Origin: CBDBLK01 sp965243145
Lineage (GTDB): Bacteria > Bdellovibrionota > Bacteriovoracia > Bacteriovoracales > Bacteriovoracaceae
Reading direction: 5' to 3'
NCBI GenBank assembly: GCA_965243145.1
Contig: CBDEUB010000002.1
Coordinates: 2,480,001 to 2,544,000, forward strand
DNA: 64,000 bases
The notes beneath the pieces were generated by a model, which had not been told where the DNA came from, did not search any database, and worked only from the letters and a program-made list of their open reading frames with translations. The translations under genes were made by a program, and so were the position numbers. Below, in pieces: positions 44,084-52,076 of the stretch. Position 1 is the first letter of the stretch, and each line of letters begins with the position of its first letter.

Positions 44084-44362
44084 TCAAACTCCTTGATGTT
44101 GGCCGATGGAAGGCATAAGGCCCGGTTCTTCCAGCAGATACTTGTACTCAACTTGTGCTACAAAGTCGACCATACTGATACCGAAATAGTGGCACAGCTT
44201 GCTCACCTCTGCGAAGCGTAAATCTTCCAGCCCTCTCTCAATGCGGGATATTTGGCTTTGATCCTTGTCTAAAAAGTTCGCCAGTTTCGCTTGTGGAATC
44301 CGGTGTTTTTCTCTGAGAGAACGCAAAAGCCTACCCGTTTTAGACCTGAAAGGGTCGTTCAT
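44084..44362 (-). CDS. XRE-family helix-turn-helix regulator
   Basis: The 92-residue protein contains a Cro/C1-type HTH (LRSLREKHRIPQAKLANFLD, KDQSQISRIERG, residues about 13-55), then a short tail. ATG 44362 has an AAGGAG site at a good distance, while GTG 44368 is too close to it. It is paired with the receiver-like gene downstream and probably regulates its own unit or a nearby target. Confidence 0.88.
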   Translation of the reverse strand: MNDPFRSKTGRLLRSLREKHRIPQAKLANFLDKDQSQISRIERGLEDLRFAEVSKLCHYFGISMVDFVAQVEYKYLLEEPGLMPSIGQHQGV

Positions 44363-44472
44363 ACCCACACTCCTTATCGCCTCGGTTTGGTGGCAATTCG
44401 TTTAAGGATTTTCTACTTGAAGAGGGGGAAGGAACGAACAAAGAAAAGCGATTTAATGAGATATTTCCATCG

Positions 44473-44494
44473 CAATTTTCAAAAATGAAAATTG
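44473..44494. promoter_or_regulatory. Perfect 8-bp AT-rich hairpin between rlmN and the XRE gene
   Basis: CAATTTTC and GAAAATTG pair around a 6-base loop, 13 bases past the rlmN start of neighbour-free sequence on its 3' side. It might be a weak terminator or an operator for the XRE unit; no long T-run is present. Confidence 0.35.
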
Positions 44495-44507
44495 ACGCCA
44501 ATAAACT

Positions 44508-45581
44508 CTATACGCATTGAGTCTTTTTTTCTTGGGAAGATTTGAGTTGGCCACAGGCGGCCAAAATATCATTCCCCTTGGTAGCGCGGACAGTGCATAT
44601 ATGGCCCCGTTTGCACAATTCCCGGTGGAACCAATTGATTTTTTGTTGGGAAGGGGCCTTAAAGTTTGATCCGGGGTAGGGATTGAAGGGGATGAGGTTG
44701 ATTTTTGACTCATTGCGTTTAATGAGATGAGTGAGGGCCTCCAAGTCCTGTGGGCCATCATTAACACTCTCAATGAGCAGGTACTCGTAAGAAATATACC
44801 GGCGCGCTTTGAGGGGAACACTGGCAATGGCACGAAAGAGCCGTTCCAAATTATAATTCTTGTTGATAGGCATCAATTGGGATCGCAATTCATCGCGGGC
44901 GGCGTGCAGCGAGATGGCAATATTGACCGGGGGAAAGTCGGCCAATTGTTCGATCTGGGGTGCTAGGCCCGAGGTGGAAAGGGTGATTTTGCGCTGTGAA
45001 AAGGCCAGGCCGTGGGGTTCCATAAAAACTTGGGTGGCGCGCTTGACCTGGGCGAAATTGTGGAGTGGTTCTCCCTGTCCCATGTACACAATATTAGTGA
45101 TTTTCCTGGGTAAGGCCTGGTGTTGTTCCAACCACTGTTTGACAATGGCCAACTGCCCGACGATTTCCCCGGCGGTGAGGTGGCGGGCAAGGCCCATGGT
45201 TCCGGTGTGGCAAAAAGTACAGCCCAGGGCACACCCCACCTGGGAGGAAAGGCACAAGGTGAGGCGTGTTCTGGCGGAAGTGTCGGCGGGAATGGCCACG
45301 CATTCCACCGTGTGCCCGTCATTCATGGCGGTGAGGAATTTGCGGGTTCCATCGCGGGAGCATTGGTGGAAGACAATGCGCGGGAGGGACAAGTCGTAGT
45401 TGGCCTCCAAGCACTGTTTGACTTTGCCGGAGACATTGCTCCAGTGTCCAACTTCCACAAGGCCTTTTTGATAAATCCACTGATAGATTTGATTGGCGGC
45501 AAAGGCGGGCAGGCCCCGTCGGCGCAAATCTTCGCGCAAGTTCTGTAGTGGAGTTCCCCACAGGGAAGGCCTATTTTCCAT
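44508..45581 (-). CDS. rlmN: Dual-specificity 23S rRNA A2503 / tRNA A37 C2-methyltransferase
   Basis: RlmN is a radical-SAM enzyme adding a methyl group to C2 of A2503 in 23S rRNA. The 357-residue protein has the radical-SAM cluster motif CALGCTFCHTG (about residue 121), GQGEPLHNF, STSGLAP and the catalytic C-terminal cysteine in AACGQLKSS. Length and motifs are normal. A GYF-domain protein gene lies 19 bases upstream in the same direction. Confidence 0.96.
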   Translation of the reverse strand: MENRPSLWGTPLQNLREDLRRRGLPAFAANQIYQWIYQKGLVEVGHWSNVSGKVKQCLEANYDLSLPRIVFHQCSRDGTRKFLTAMNDGHTVECVAIPADTSARTRLTLCLSSQVGCALGCTFCHTGTMGLARHLTAGEIVGQLAIVKQWLEQHQALPRKITNIVYMGQGEPLHNFAQVKRATQVFMEPHGLAFSQRKITLSTSGLAPQIEQLADFPPVNIAISLHAARDELRSQLMPINKNYNLERLFRAIASVPLKARRYISYEYLLIESVNDGPQDLEALTHLIKRNESKINLIPFNPYPGSNFKAPSQQKINWFHRELCKRGHICTVRATKGNDILAACGQLKSSQEKKTQCV

Positions 45582-45600
45582 GGTAGGGTCATACCATGGA

Positions 45601-46800
45601 TTAATCGTATTCGTCTTCTAAATCTTCCCCGTCGGCGTCATCTTCTTCGAGGTTTTCCAGCAATTCCCGTTCCAATTCCTCTTCGCCAGTTTCCTCGACG
45701 GCCCCGTAGTCGTCGTCAAGCTCTTCGTCCGCCAGGCCTTCATCGTCCCTTTCCTCCTCTCCAGGGGGCCAGGTGTCTCTGCGGGGTGGCCTGGTTAGCT
45801 TGGCCTTGCGGCGGGAGGGTGGCCGGGGGCGCTTTTTCTTAAAGGTGCGGGCCTTGGGCCGAGGAGGCGGTTTGGCGATTTTCCGGGGTTTGGGTTTGGG
45901 TGCTGGCCGGGGAACGATTTTAGGCCTTGGAGAGGCCTTTTTGGCCGCCGCTTTGGGTTTTGCCGCCGGGGCGGCCTTGTTTTGCAATGCTTTTGCGGAG
46001 GCGGGAGCGCGTTTCGCCGGGGCCATTTCGCGTTTTTCCGATTGCACAGTTTCGGGAGTGTGGGACGGGGGCCACCACCAATAGGCACAGGTGAGTGCCA
46101 GCACGGAAAACAGGCCCAATTTCCACCGCGGTGGGGAAGGGGGAGGGGATTCTTCCTGGCCTGGGCCTTCTTCCCCCCCTTTGTGGCCATCCGTGGGGTC
46201 GAGGGCACCGAAGAAATTGAGAATCGCCATGGCATCCTGTTCGCGCTTTTTTTGCCGTTCTCCGCTCTCGTCCCGGGGCCAATCTGGCCTTATGTCCGTG
46301 GAGGGAAAGTTGTATTCCTGGGGGCGGGTTTGGGGCAAATTCCCGGATTGCAAGCGCCGGTCGAACTCTTCAAATTCAAAGGCCTTGTGCCAAGTCGCCC
46401 CTGCGTCGGAACTCAACAGATCGGTGGTGAGCAATTCTTTGGAGTTTAACAGTTGCTGGATTTTTTCCCGTTTGAAAGGGCCTTGGCGGCGGCCATTTTC
46501 CAGGTAGTAAAAGTGGCCATCGCCCTTTTTGAAGGGAGGGGGAATTTTTTTCTCCCGCTTAAAGTGGGGGTGTTGGTGAAAGGGAACGAAGTCCCGCTCA
46601 CCGTTGGCGCGGATTTTAGTGTGGGGAGGAAGGGCATGTTTCCTCACAAAGTCGATAAATTGGGAGCGTTCGATTGGCCCCAACATGGGGGCACCTTCCA
46701 ACATAATAAAATAGGTGACCTGCTGTTCGGGCCTTTGGGCGAGACTTTTGAGGGCGGCGATGAGAGAAGACGCTTGATCCCCTCCCTTAGTTTTTTTCAT
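45601..46800 (-). CDS. GYF_2-domain membrane protein with Lys/Pro/Ala tract and acidic tail
   Basis: The 399-residue protein has two GYF_2/DUF4339-like segments (YFIMLEGAPMLGPIERSQFI near residue 25; FYYLENGRRQGPFKREKIQQ near 95). A single membrane helix follows at about 225-245 (LGLFSVLALTCAYWWWP), then a Lys/Pro/Ala/Arg-rich tract of about 90 residues resembling histone-H1-like tails, and a strongly acidic end. This layout suggests a cytoplasmic interaction domain joined to an extended periplasmic tail. It precedes rlmN on the same strand. Confidence 0.7.
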   Translation of the reverse strand: MKKTKGGDQASSLIAALKSLAQRPEQQVTYFIMLEGAPMLGPIERSQFIDFVRKHALPPHTKIRANGERDFVPFHQHPHFKREKKIPPPFKKGDGHFYYLENGRRQGPFKREKIQQLLNSKELLTTDLLSSDAGATWHKAFEFEEFDRRLQSGNLPQTRPQEYNFPSTDIRPDWPRDESGERQKKREQDAMAILNFFGALDPTDGHKGGEEGPGQEESPPPSPPRWKLGLFSVLALTCAYWWWPPSHTPETVQSEKREMAPAKRAPASAKALQNKAAPAAKPKAAAKKASPRPKIVPRPAPKPKPRKIAKPPPRPKARTFKKKRPRPPSRRKAKLTRPPRRDTWPPGEEERDDEGLADEELDDDYGAVEETGEEELERELLENLEEDDADGEDLEDEYD

Positions 46801-46810
46801 AACTCCCCCG

Positions 46811-46830
46811 TAATTGTGAGTACTTACCGT
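46811..46830 (-). repeat. Possible solo left end of the dispersed hairpin repeat
   Basis: The reverse complement ACGGTAAGTACTCACAATTA resembles the left end of the full repeats (AGGTAAGTGCTCACAGTTTA). It lies just upstream of the GYF-domain gene start. The match is short, so this is tentative. Confidence 0.4.
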
Positions 46831-46900
46831 ACTGTGACTATCTATCGGGTGATGAGGTAGGGAGTTGAGAGGGTGGTGATGGCCTTAAAATTGTGGGAAA

Positions 46901-46926
46901 AAAAGGCCCCCTCAGTGGGGGGCCTT
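46901..46926 (-). terminator. Rho-independent terminator after the barrel gene
   Basis: On the minus strand AAGGCCCCCC pairs with GGGGGCCTT around ACTGA and is followed by seven T residues. It terminates the gene at 46968-47840 before the next minus-strand unit. Confidence 0.88.
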
Positions 46927-46967
46927 GGAAGTATTTTTTAAAAGGGAAAAATTTGCCGGGGATGGCC

Positions 46968-47840
46968 TTAAAAAACCGACGCCGACAGGGCCAAAATCAA
47001 AACCGGGTTTCTGACCATATTGCGTTTTAAAAAGCGGTCGTCGTGGTCTTGCATGGCAATGGTTCTCAAGTAGGAACCCACTAAGACATGGGGGTTGACC
47101 TTATACCAGGCCTCCACGATGGGGTCGACCATGTATTGGTCGTTGCCCTCGCCTTTGTTGAAAAAGGAGATGTGCTCAAAGCTGGCGTTGAACCTCCAAG
47201 TGTCGTTGGGGGTGTAGCTCAGCATGGGTTGACTTAAAAAGTAGCTGACATGTTTGCCTTCCATGCCGGTTTGGCGGATGTAGATAGCGGTGTGCGCCTG
47301 CATGACAAAGGCGAAACGGTCGTTGAACCGGCGCGAGAGGACAATCCCTGGCCTGGAATAGCCGCGGGGGACATATCGGCCTTCGCCCCCTTCCCAAGAG
47401 GAGGGGTGGAAGCGCTGGCGGAAGTAAAAATCCAGGTTGATGCCGTCGTTCTCCTGAGTCAGAACATTGGATCGGATGTATTCAAACTGGGTGTAATTCC
47501 AGGAATTGGAACTGCCGTCGCGGCTGCCGCGGTCGTCGTAGCGAGTCCACTCGGTTTGCAGATAGAGCCTGTTATTGGGGTTGAATTGGTAGCCCGGACT
47601 CACCAGGTTTAAAAAACCAACTCCCTGAAAGCGGCCAGGGCGCTCATCCGTCTGATCGAATCCGTGGCGGTTGTAGTGGTAGCGGTTGGAAATCTCCAGG
47701 TCATAGTGTAGGAGAAAGGGTGATTGTCGCATTGCGCGATACCAGGAGGGGCCAGCGCTGGACGAGGCGACGGTGTCAGCATTGCCGACGGCCGTAAACA
47801 AAAGGGTGGCGGCGAAGGTGAAAAAGAATCGAAAACTCAT
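46968..47840 (-). CDS. Outer-membrane beta-barrel protein
   Basis: The start is ATG 47840, preceded by AAAGGAG. The 290-residue protein has a signal peptide (FRFFFTFAATLLFTAVGNA) and a beta-rich body with many Tyr, Phe and Arg residues (for example LYLQTEWTRYDD, GINLDFYFRQRF), ending in the barrel-type terminal F (ALSASVF). No specific family is certain. It stands alone with its own terminator. Confidence 0.72.
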   Translation of the reverse strand: MSFRFFFTFAATLLFTAVGNADTVASSSAGPSWYRAMRQSPFLLHYDLEISNRYHYNRHGFDQTDERPGRFQGVGFLNLVSPGYQFNPNNRLYLQTEWTRYDDRGSRDGSSNSWNYTQFEYIRSNVLTQENDGINLDFYFRQRFHPSSWEGGEGRYVPRGYSRPGIVLSRRFNDRFAFVMQAHTAIYIRQTGMEGKHVSYFLSQPMLSYTPNDTWRFNASFEHISFFNKGEGNDQYMVDPIVEAWYKVNPHVLVGSYLRTIAMQDHDDRFLKRNMVRNPVLILALSASVF

Positions 47841-48066
47841 CAAAAACTCCTTTGTTGAGACAGACAATGGGTTAGATTTTATTAACAAATTTTCCATGGC
47901 CTGTCAAGTTTTATGTAAAATTGGCCATTTGAGCGGGGCCTTAATGCATAAAGTCGGTAAAAATTACCCAGTTAAGGGTGACGATCGGGGAGAACTTGCC
48001 GGCCATCTTGAAATGATGGTTACATTTGATCGAAAAATATTCCATTTTGGCCCAAAGGAGGTTTCA

Positions 48067-48711
48067 GTGAATCTGGTTTCCCACATTCGAGAACGGATAG
48101 AGTGCAAAAATATGCTCCATCACCCCTTTTACAAGGCGTGGATGGAGGGGAGTCTCTCCCTGCCCCAATTACAGTATTATGCAGAGCAATATGTGCCCTT
48201 TACAGACGCCTTTCCCCGCTTTGTCAGCGCCATTCACAGTCAGTGCGAGTCGGAAGAGGGGAGGGCCATGTTGTTGGAAAACCTCCTGGAAGAAGAGGGG
48301 GTTGAAGGCCCCGCTCCCCACCCTCAGCTGTGGCGGGATTTTTTGCAAGGGATCGGAGGGAAGGGGGGGCCAAACACTGAGTTTGGCGAAAAGGCAGTGG
48401 CCCTCAAGGAGACTTATTTTCAACTGTGCCGTTCCTCGTACGCAGAAGGGTTGTGCGCACTCTACACTTACGAACACCAAATTCCCCGGGTGGCCAAACT
48501 GAAAATTGAAGGCCTGGCCCAGCACTACGGGATCACCGACAAAAAAACCATACAGTTTTTTGAACTCCACCAAAAGGCCGATGTGGGCCACGCCAAAGCG
48601 TGCGAGGAATTGATCGGCAAGATTGAACCCGAACGGGAAGGCAAATCTCTCACTGCCGCCACCACGGCGGCCAACTCGCTGTGGGATTTCCTCACCGAAG
48701 TCTATGCCTAA
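48067..48711 (+). CDS. CADD-like haem-oxygenase-fold protein, candidate para-aminobenzoate synthase
   Basis: The start is GTG 48067 with AAAGGAGG five bases upstream; the longer open frame upstream has no site. The 214-residue protein matches the PqqC/TenA-like fold and most closely the chlamydial CADD group: HPFYKAWMEGSLSLPQLQYY, DAFPRFVSAIHSQCES, LLENLLEEEG, HPQLWRDFLQGIG and FFELHQKADVGHA. The acidic and His residues in these segments would bind a di-metal centre. CADD proteins make p-aminobenzoate for folate by using part of their own tyrosine; by similarity this one may do so. No pabA/B genes are in the window. Confidence 0.8.
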   Translation: MNLVSHIRERIECKNMLHHPFYKAWMEGSLSLPQLQYYAEQYVPFTDAFPRFVSAIHSQCESEEGRAMLLENLLEEEGVEGPAPHPQLWRDFLQGIGGKGGPNTEFGEKAVALKETYFQLCRSSYAEGLCALYTYEHQIPRVAKLKIEGLAQHYGITDKKTIQFFELHQKADVGHAKACEELIGKIEPEREGKSLTAATTAANSLWDFLTEVYA

Positions 48712-48723
48712 AGTGGCCTAGGC

Positions 48724-50094
48724 ATGATCTTGTCGCTGGCATTTGGGGGACTCAATATCGTGCGGGGCCTTTTGGCCCCCGGCCTGATCCTCGCAGTGTG
48801 GCCCTTTTCTGAAAAATTGCGCCGGAGATTGCGCCAGGAGCGCCGTTGTGTCTCCCCCTCTCGGCCAGCACAACTGTTGGTTCACGCCAGCAGCGAGGGG
48901 GAATTGGAGCAGGCCTGGCCCTTTTTGGCGGCACTGCTGGAGGGAGGGCCTTCGGCGCGCATCCAAATTGTGTTTACTTCGCCGTCTTTGGTGGCCCGAG
49001 TGGAAAGCATTTCCCGGCGCTACCCCGGACGGGTGGACTACCGCATGTTGCCGCTCCTGCACTACCCCTGGGGCCTGGCCTGGGCCGGGGGCAGTCTGCG
49101 TCGCTGGATCAAAGCGCCCGTGCGGCTCATGGTGCGCTACGATTTTTTCCCCGAACTGGTGCTGGCCCTATCCCGCGGCGGGCGTCTGGGACTGCTTTCG
49201 GCCACTCTCAAGGGCAAACTGCGAGGATCGGGCAGGGGCCTGGCAGGGCGTTTCAGGCGTTGGTATTGGCGTTCGCTGATGTTGCATTTCGATTTTATTT
49301 TTTGTGCCACCCAAAGCGACCGCACCACTTTGCAAAAACTGCTGATGTCGGCATCTGGGCCACCCCGCTTGCACGCTTTCGAGTTTCGCGTGATGCAGAT
49401 TTTTAAGCGCCAAGCGGGCGCGCGCCAACGCCTGGAAGAGCGCCAGTGGTTTGCCCACCTGTCCGCCTTTTTCCGCGCCCATTCCCCCGGGCGGTGCCTG
49501 ATTGTGGGCAGTGCTTGGGAAGAGGATTTGGCGATCCTCTCCGATCCCGCCTTTTTGCGCGCTTTGCGCGCCGGAGAGTGGGGGGTTTGGATCGCACCCC
49601 ACCGCCTGGAGAAAAGGGCCTTTGAACGATTGCACCGGCGTTTGTTGGAGATTTTGGGTGAGGCCTGCCAAGTGGCCATTTGGCGCGAGGAAGAGAGTCG
49701 CCCCTGGGAGGGCCAAGGGGTGGTTTTGGCGCAAATTCCGGCGGTGTTGTGTGAAATGTACACCCTGTTTGGCCACGCCTACATAGGAGGGGGATTCGGG
49801 CGCAGTGTCCACTCGCTGTTGGAACCTTTCTGGGCGGGGGCGCACCTCTACTGTGGCCCGCGGGTGGAGCGCTCCACGGAGTACGACTTTGCTTTTCAGG
49901 AGGCCCCTCAGAGAGTGCATGTGTTGCAGTCCCCCGGCGATTTTTTTCCCCTGTTGCGGGAGTCTTCCCGCCGGAGCAGAAGCGGCGGCGGGGCGGATCA
50001 CGCGCCCCAACTGGCGGCCCGCGCACGGGAGTTTTTGCAAAGGGGCCAGGCCCATATCGACGCCCTTGGATTAACCGGGGCCTCGACATGCTAG
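48724..50094 (+). CDS. waaA: 3-deoxy-D-manno-octulosonic acid transferase-like (WaaA)
   Basis: WaaA adds Kdo to lipid A at the inner membrane. The 456-residue protein has an N-terminal hydrophobic anchor, the HASSEGELEQA segment with the catalytic Glu, TSPSLVARVE, then VRYDFFPELVLALS and the C-terminal GHAYIGGGFGRSVHSLLEPF, the strongest WaaA signature. It is somewhat divergent (ASSEGE for the usual ASVGE). The next gene overlaps its end by 7 bases. The CADD-like gene ends 12 bases upstream, so all three may be co-transcribed. Confidence 0.85.
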   Translation: MILSLAFGGLNIVRGLLAPGLILAVWPFSEKLRRRLRQERRCVSPSRPAQLLVHASSEGELEQAWPFLAALLEGGPSARIQIVFTSPSLVARVESISRRYPGRVDYRMLPLLHYPWGLAWAGGSLRRWIKAPVRLMVRYDFFPELVLALSRGGRLGLLSATLKGKLRGSGRGLAGRFRRWYWRSLMLHFDFIFCATQSDRTTLQKLLMSASGPPRLHAFEFRVMQIFKRQAGARQRLEERQWFAHLSAFFRAHSPGRCLIVGSAWEEDLAILSDPAFLRALRAGEWGVWIAPHRLEKRAFERLHRRLLEILGEACQVAIWREEESRPWEGQGVVLAQIPAVLCEMYTLFGHAYIGGGFGRSVHSLLEPFWAGAHLYCGPRVERSTEYDFAFQEAPQRVHVLQSPGDFFPLLRESSRRSRSGGGADHAPQLAARAREFLQRGQAHIDALGLTGASTC

Positions 50095-51512
50095 AGAGGG
50101 ATTTTGACATTATGGTGGTGGGGAGAAACTACCACTCGCTTTTATTTGCCATCGGGCAGGCCAGGTTGGGGCAAAAGGTGTTGTTGTTGGACGACCCGCG
50201 GATGGGTTCGGGGGATTCCTATGGCCACGGTCTGGGGGCCATAGAGTATCACTTTCTCAAAACCTGGGGCCGGGATTTTTCCGTGGGGCCTTTGCAGAGT
50301 GGAGACGACTATTTTGAACCCTGTCCCCTGGACTTCTTTTTCCATCACCGCTGGACGCGCCTGAACTCCACTCCATCGCACAACATGCTGGAACTTTTGC
50401 GCCGTTTTAGCACCCCCCTGGGAGAGGAGGGGGCCTTTTTACAACGCCTTTTGGGGGGGGCCGAACAGCGCCGCAGTTTTGATCTGGAGATCGAGCGCTT
50501 CGTCACCTGGGCCGGCCAGAACGCTTTTCGCCGCCAGAGCACCGAGGCCTTGGGCGTGGATTTTTTTCTCGCCCAGTGCCCTCCCCACCCGGCCAAAATT
50601 TTTAAAGTTTTGCGCCAGTACTTGGAGAAAAACCGCCTGCGGCCAGAGGGGGAAATTTATTTGCTGATCTCTTTGGCGCGCGCCTTTTTCCTCAAAAATC
50701 TTTCCCCGGAGATGGCCAGTGACGAGATTTTTTACACTTTTATTAATCTCCTGGCCCCCTCTTATTCGTTCCACCGGGAGCGCCTGGAACGGGATTTGGA
50801 ACAATTCTTTTTGGCGGTTGGAGGGCAGTTGAAGAGGACTCAAGTCAGGGAGTGGAAGTTTCACCGGGGCCGGCCCTGGTGTCTGGAGTTGGCCAGTTTT
50901 GAGGGCATTATCCACCCCCGCAAAGTGGCCTTTGTGGGAGAGGAGTTGTGGGGGGTTCCCCTCAAACTGGGAGGGGAAAGTCCCAGTTACCGCGCCCTGG
51001 TGTTGGAGAATTGGCCTCCGGCCGAAGAGATGGGCCACCTTCCCCCGGGCAATTTTGTGTTTGGCGATTTCACTAAGATGGGCACCAGTTTTCCCCTGTG
51101 GTGGTTGGAGTCTCCCCACTGGGCCTCGGCCGCTCCCCCCGGCCAAATGGCATCTCGCAGGCCCTTGCGCATCCACTTTTTGGCCCGGCGGGAATCCGGT
51201 TCCAAAGTGGAATTTTTGCGCCGGAAGGTTTTGGTCTCGGTGGAGAGCGACCTGGCCCAGGTTTTTCCCTGGATGCTCAAACACTTAGGGGAATGGAAGG
51301 TGGAGATGGGGCGCGAGATTTATATTCGGGAGTCCCGCCCCCACAAAAGGGGCCTGTTGCCCCTGGGGAGAAGGGGCCACCTTTTTGACTATTCTTCCCC
51401 CTCTCCTGGCCGTCGTATTAAAAATGTTTATTATTTTGGCCCCCTGCTAGAGTCGCCCTTGGGCCGCTTGGGACGGCTCATGGAAATGAAGCAGGAACAT
51501 TATTACCTGTAA
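50088..51512 (+). CDS. Rossmann-type flavoprotein-like protein of unknown function
   Basis: The 474-residue protein opens with FDIMVVGRNYHSLLFAIGQA and a later KVLLLDD, a beta-alpha-beta start like FAD-binding oxidoreductases, but the glycine-rich loop is degenerate (GRNYHS instead of GxGxxG). A matching late segment (KNVYYFGPLLESPLGRLGRL) resembles the C-terminal FAD contact. No family is recognised. The 7-base overlap with waaA suggests a link to envelope biogenesis. Confidence 0.65.
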   Translation: MLERDFDIMVVGRNYHSLLFAIGQARLGQKVLLLDDPRMGSGDSYGHGLGAIEYHFLKTWGRDFSVGPLQSGDDYFEPCPLDFFFHHRWTRLNSTPSHNMLELLRRFSTPLGEEGAFLQRLLGGAEQRRSFDLEIERFVTWAGQNAFRRQSTEALGVDFFLAQCPPHPAKIFKVLRQYLEKNRLRPEGEIYLLISLARAFFLKNLSPEMASDEIFYTFINLLAPSYSFHRERLERDLEQFFLAVGGQLKRTQVREWKFHRGRPWCLELASFEGIIHPRKVAFVGEELWGVPLKLGGESPSYRALVLENWPPAEEMGHLPPGNFVFGDFTKMGTSFPLWWLESPHWASAAPPGQMASRRPLRIHFLARRESGSKVEFLRRKVLVSVESDLAQVFPWMLKHLGEWKVEMGREIYIRESRPHKRGLLPLGRRGHLFDYSSPSPGRRIKNVYYFGPLLESPLGRLGRLMEMKQEHYYL

Positions 51513-51632
51513 AAACTCCCCCCGCCTCTGGCCGCTACAATGGCGTTGATGGGAAAAAGCAAAGTTGAATCACTGAAGAGTTACGATAAGAGCAAGGCAA
51601 CTGCTTACAATTTAGGTCAGATTGGGGCGAAG

Positions 51633-51702
51633 CACGGAGACGCCAGGAGGGCGGCGAGCGACGACTGCCCCGATGGGCAGTGCCGGAGCAGGATGCGGAG
51701 GC
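51633..51702 (+). repeat. GC-rich module, first copy in repeat 5
   Basis: About 70 bases containing ACTGCCC-CGAT-GGGCAGT and GCAGGATGCGGAGGC. It interrupts the element between GAAGC and AAGAGCGACTG, a place where copy 1 has no insert. Confidence 0.75.
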
Positions 51703-51765
51703 AAGCAAGAGCGACTGAGGTGTGCTCCAAGCACATCGCAGGGAGCGATGGCGAAGCTGAACCAC

Positions 51766-51834
51766 ACGGAGTCGCCAGGAGGGCGACGAGCGACGACTGC
51801 CCCGATGGGCAGTGCCGGAGCAGGATGCGAAGGC
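51766..51834 (+). repeat. GC-rich module, second copy in repeat 5
   Basis: Nearly identical to the first module, with GTCGCC-AGGAG-GGCGAC intact. It sits at the same place as the module in repeat copy 1, just before the right end. Confidence 0.75.
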
Positions 51835-52076
51835 AAGATGGCCTGAAGTGTAAGCAGTTACTAGAGCAGGGGCAGGCGGCGGTGGAATATTTGTTATTGA
51901 TCGCCGCCATGGCGGCGGTGATTTTTTCCCTGATGAACTACCTCAAGACGGAAATTTTGGGGAATCAGGCCAATTGTGCTGCAGGTGAGCGCTCGCTAGG
52001 GTGTTCGCTGCAACGCATTTCCGACACTTTGGGGGCCTCTGACCCCAATTTTCGCTTTTTTCGCCTCAAGCGTTGA
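51825..52076 (+). CDS. Flp/Tad-type prepilin-like protein, 5' end within repeat
   Basis: The class III (Flp/TadE-type) signal motif is clear: EQGQAAVEYLLLIAAMAAVI, with the cleavage-site Gly followed by the conserved Glu-Tyr at +5/+6 and a long hydrophobic stretch. The mature part is short, with one Cys pair (NCAAGERSLGC). No start codon lies between the repeat and this motif; the nearest in-frame ATG is 51825, inside the repeat's second module. So the leader (MRRQDGLKCKQLLE) is repeat-encoded, or the gene is damaged. The next gene starts at the stop codon (TTGA overlap). Confidence 0.65.
   Translation: MRRQDGLKCKQLLEQGQAAVEYLLLIAAMAAVIFSLMNYLKTEILGNQANCAAGERSLGCSLQRISDTLGASDPNFRFFRLKR

Larger units (their letters stand above)
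51571..51861 (+). repeat. Dispersed hairpin repeat, copy 5, with two GC-rich modules
   Basis: Leader CACTGAAGAGTTACGATAAG, left end GCAACTGCTTACAATTTAGG and right end GGCCTGAAGTGTAAGCAGTT, with AACTGCTTAC and GTAAGCAGTT exact complements unique to this copy. The internal hairpin is GGTGTGC-TCCAA-GCACATC. Two optional modules are inserted at different sites (51633-51702 and 51766-51834), making this the longest copy. It runs directly into the prepilin gene. Confidence 0.9.

Noticed and set aside
51540..51825. Protein-coding potential across repeat copy 5
   Set aside because: The frame is open only because the element is GC-rich; other copies are not open in the same frame, and paired changes fit hairpins rather than codons.
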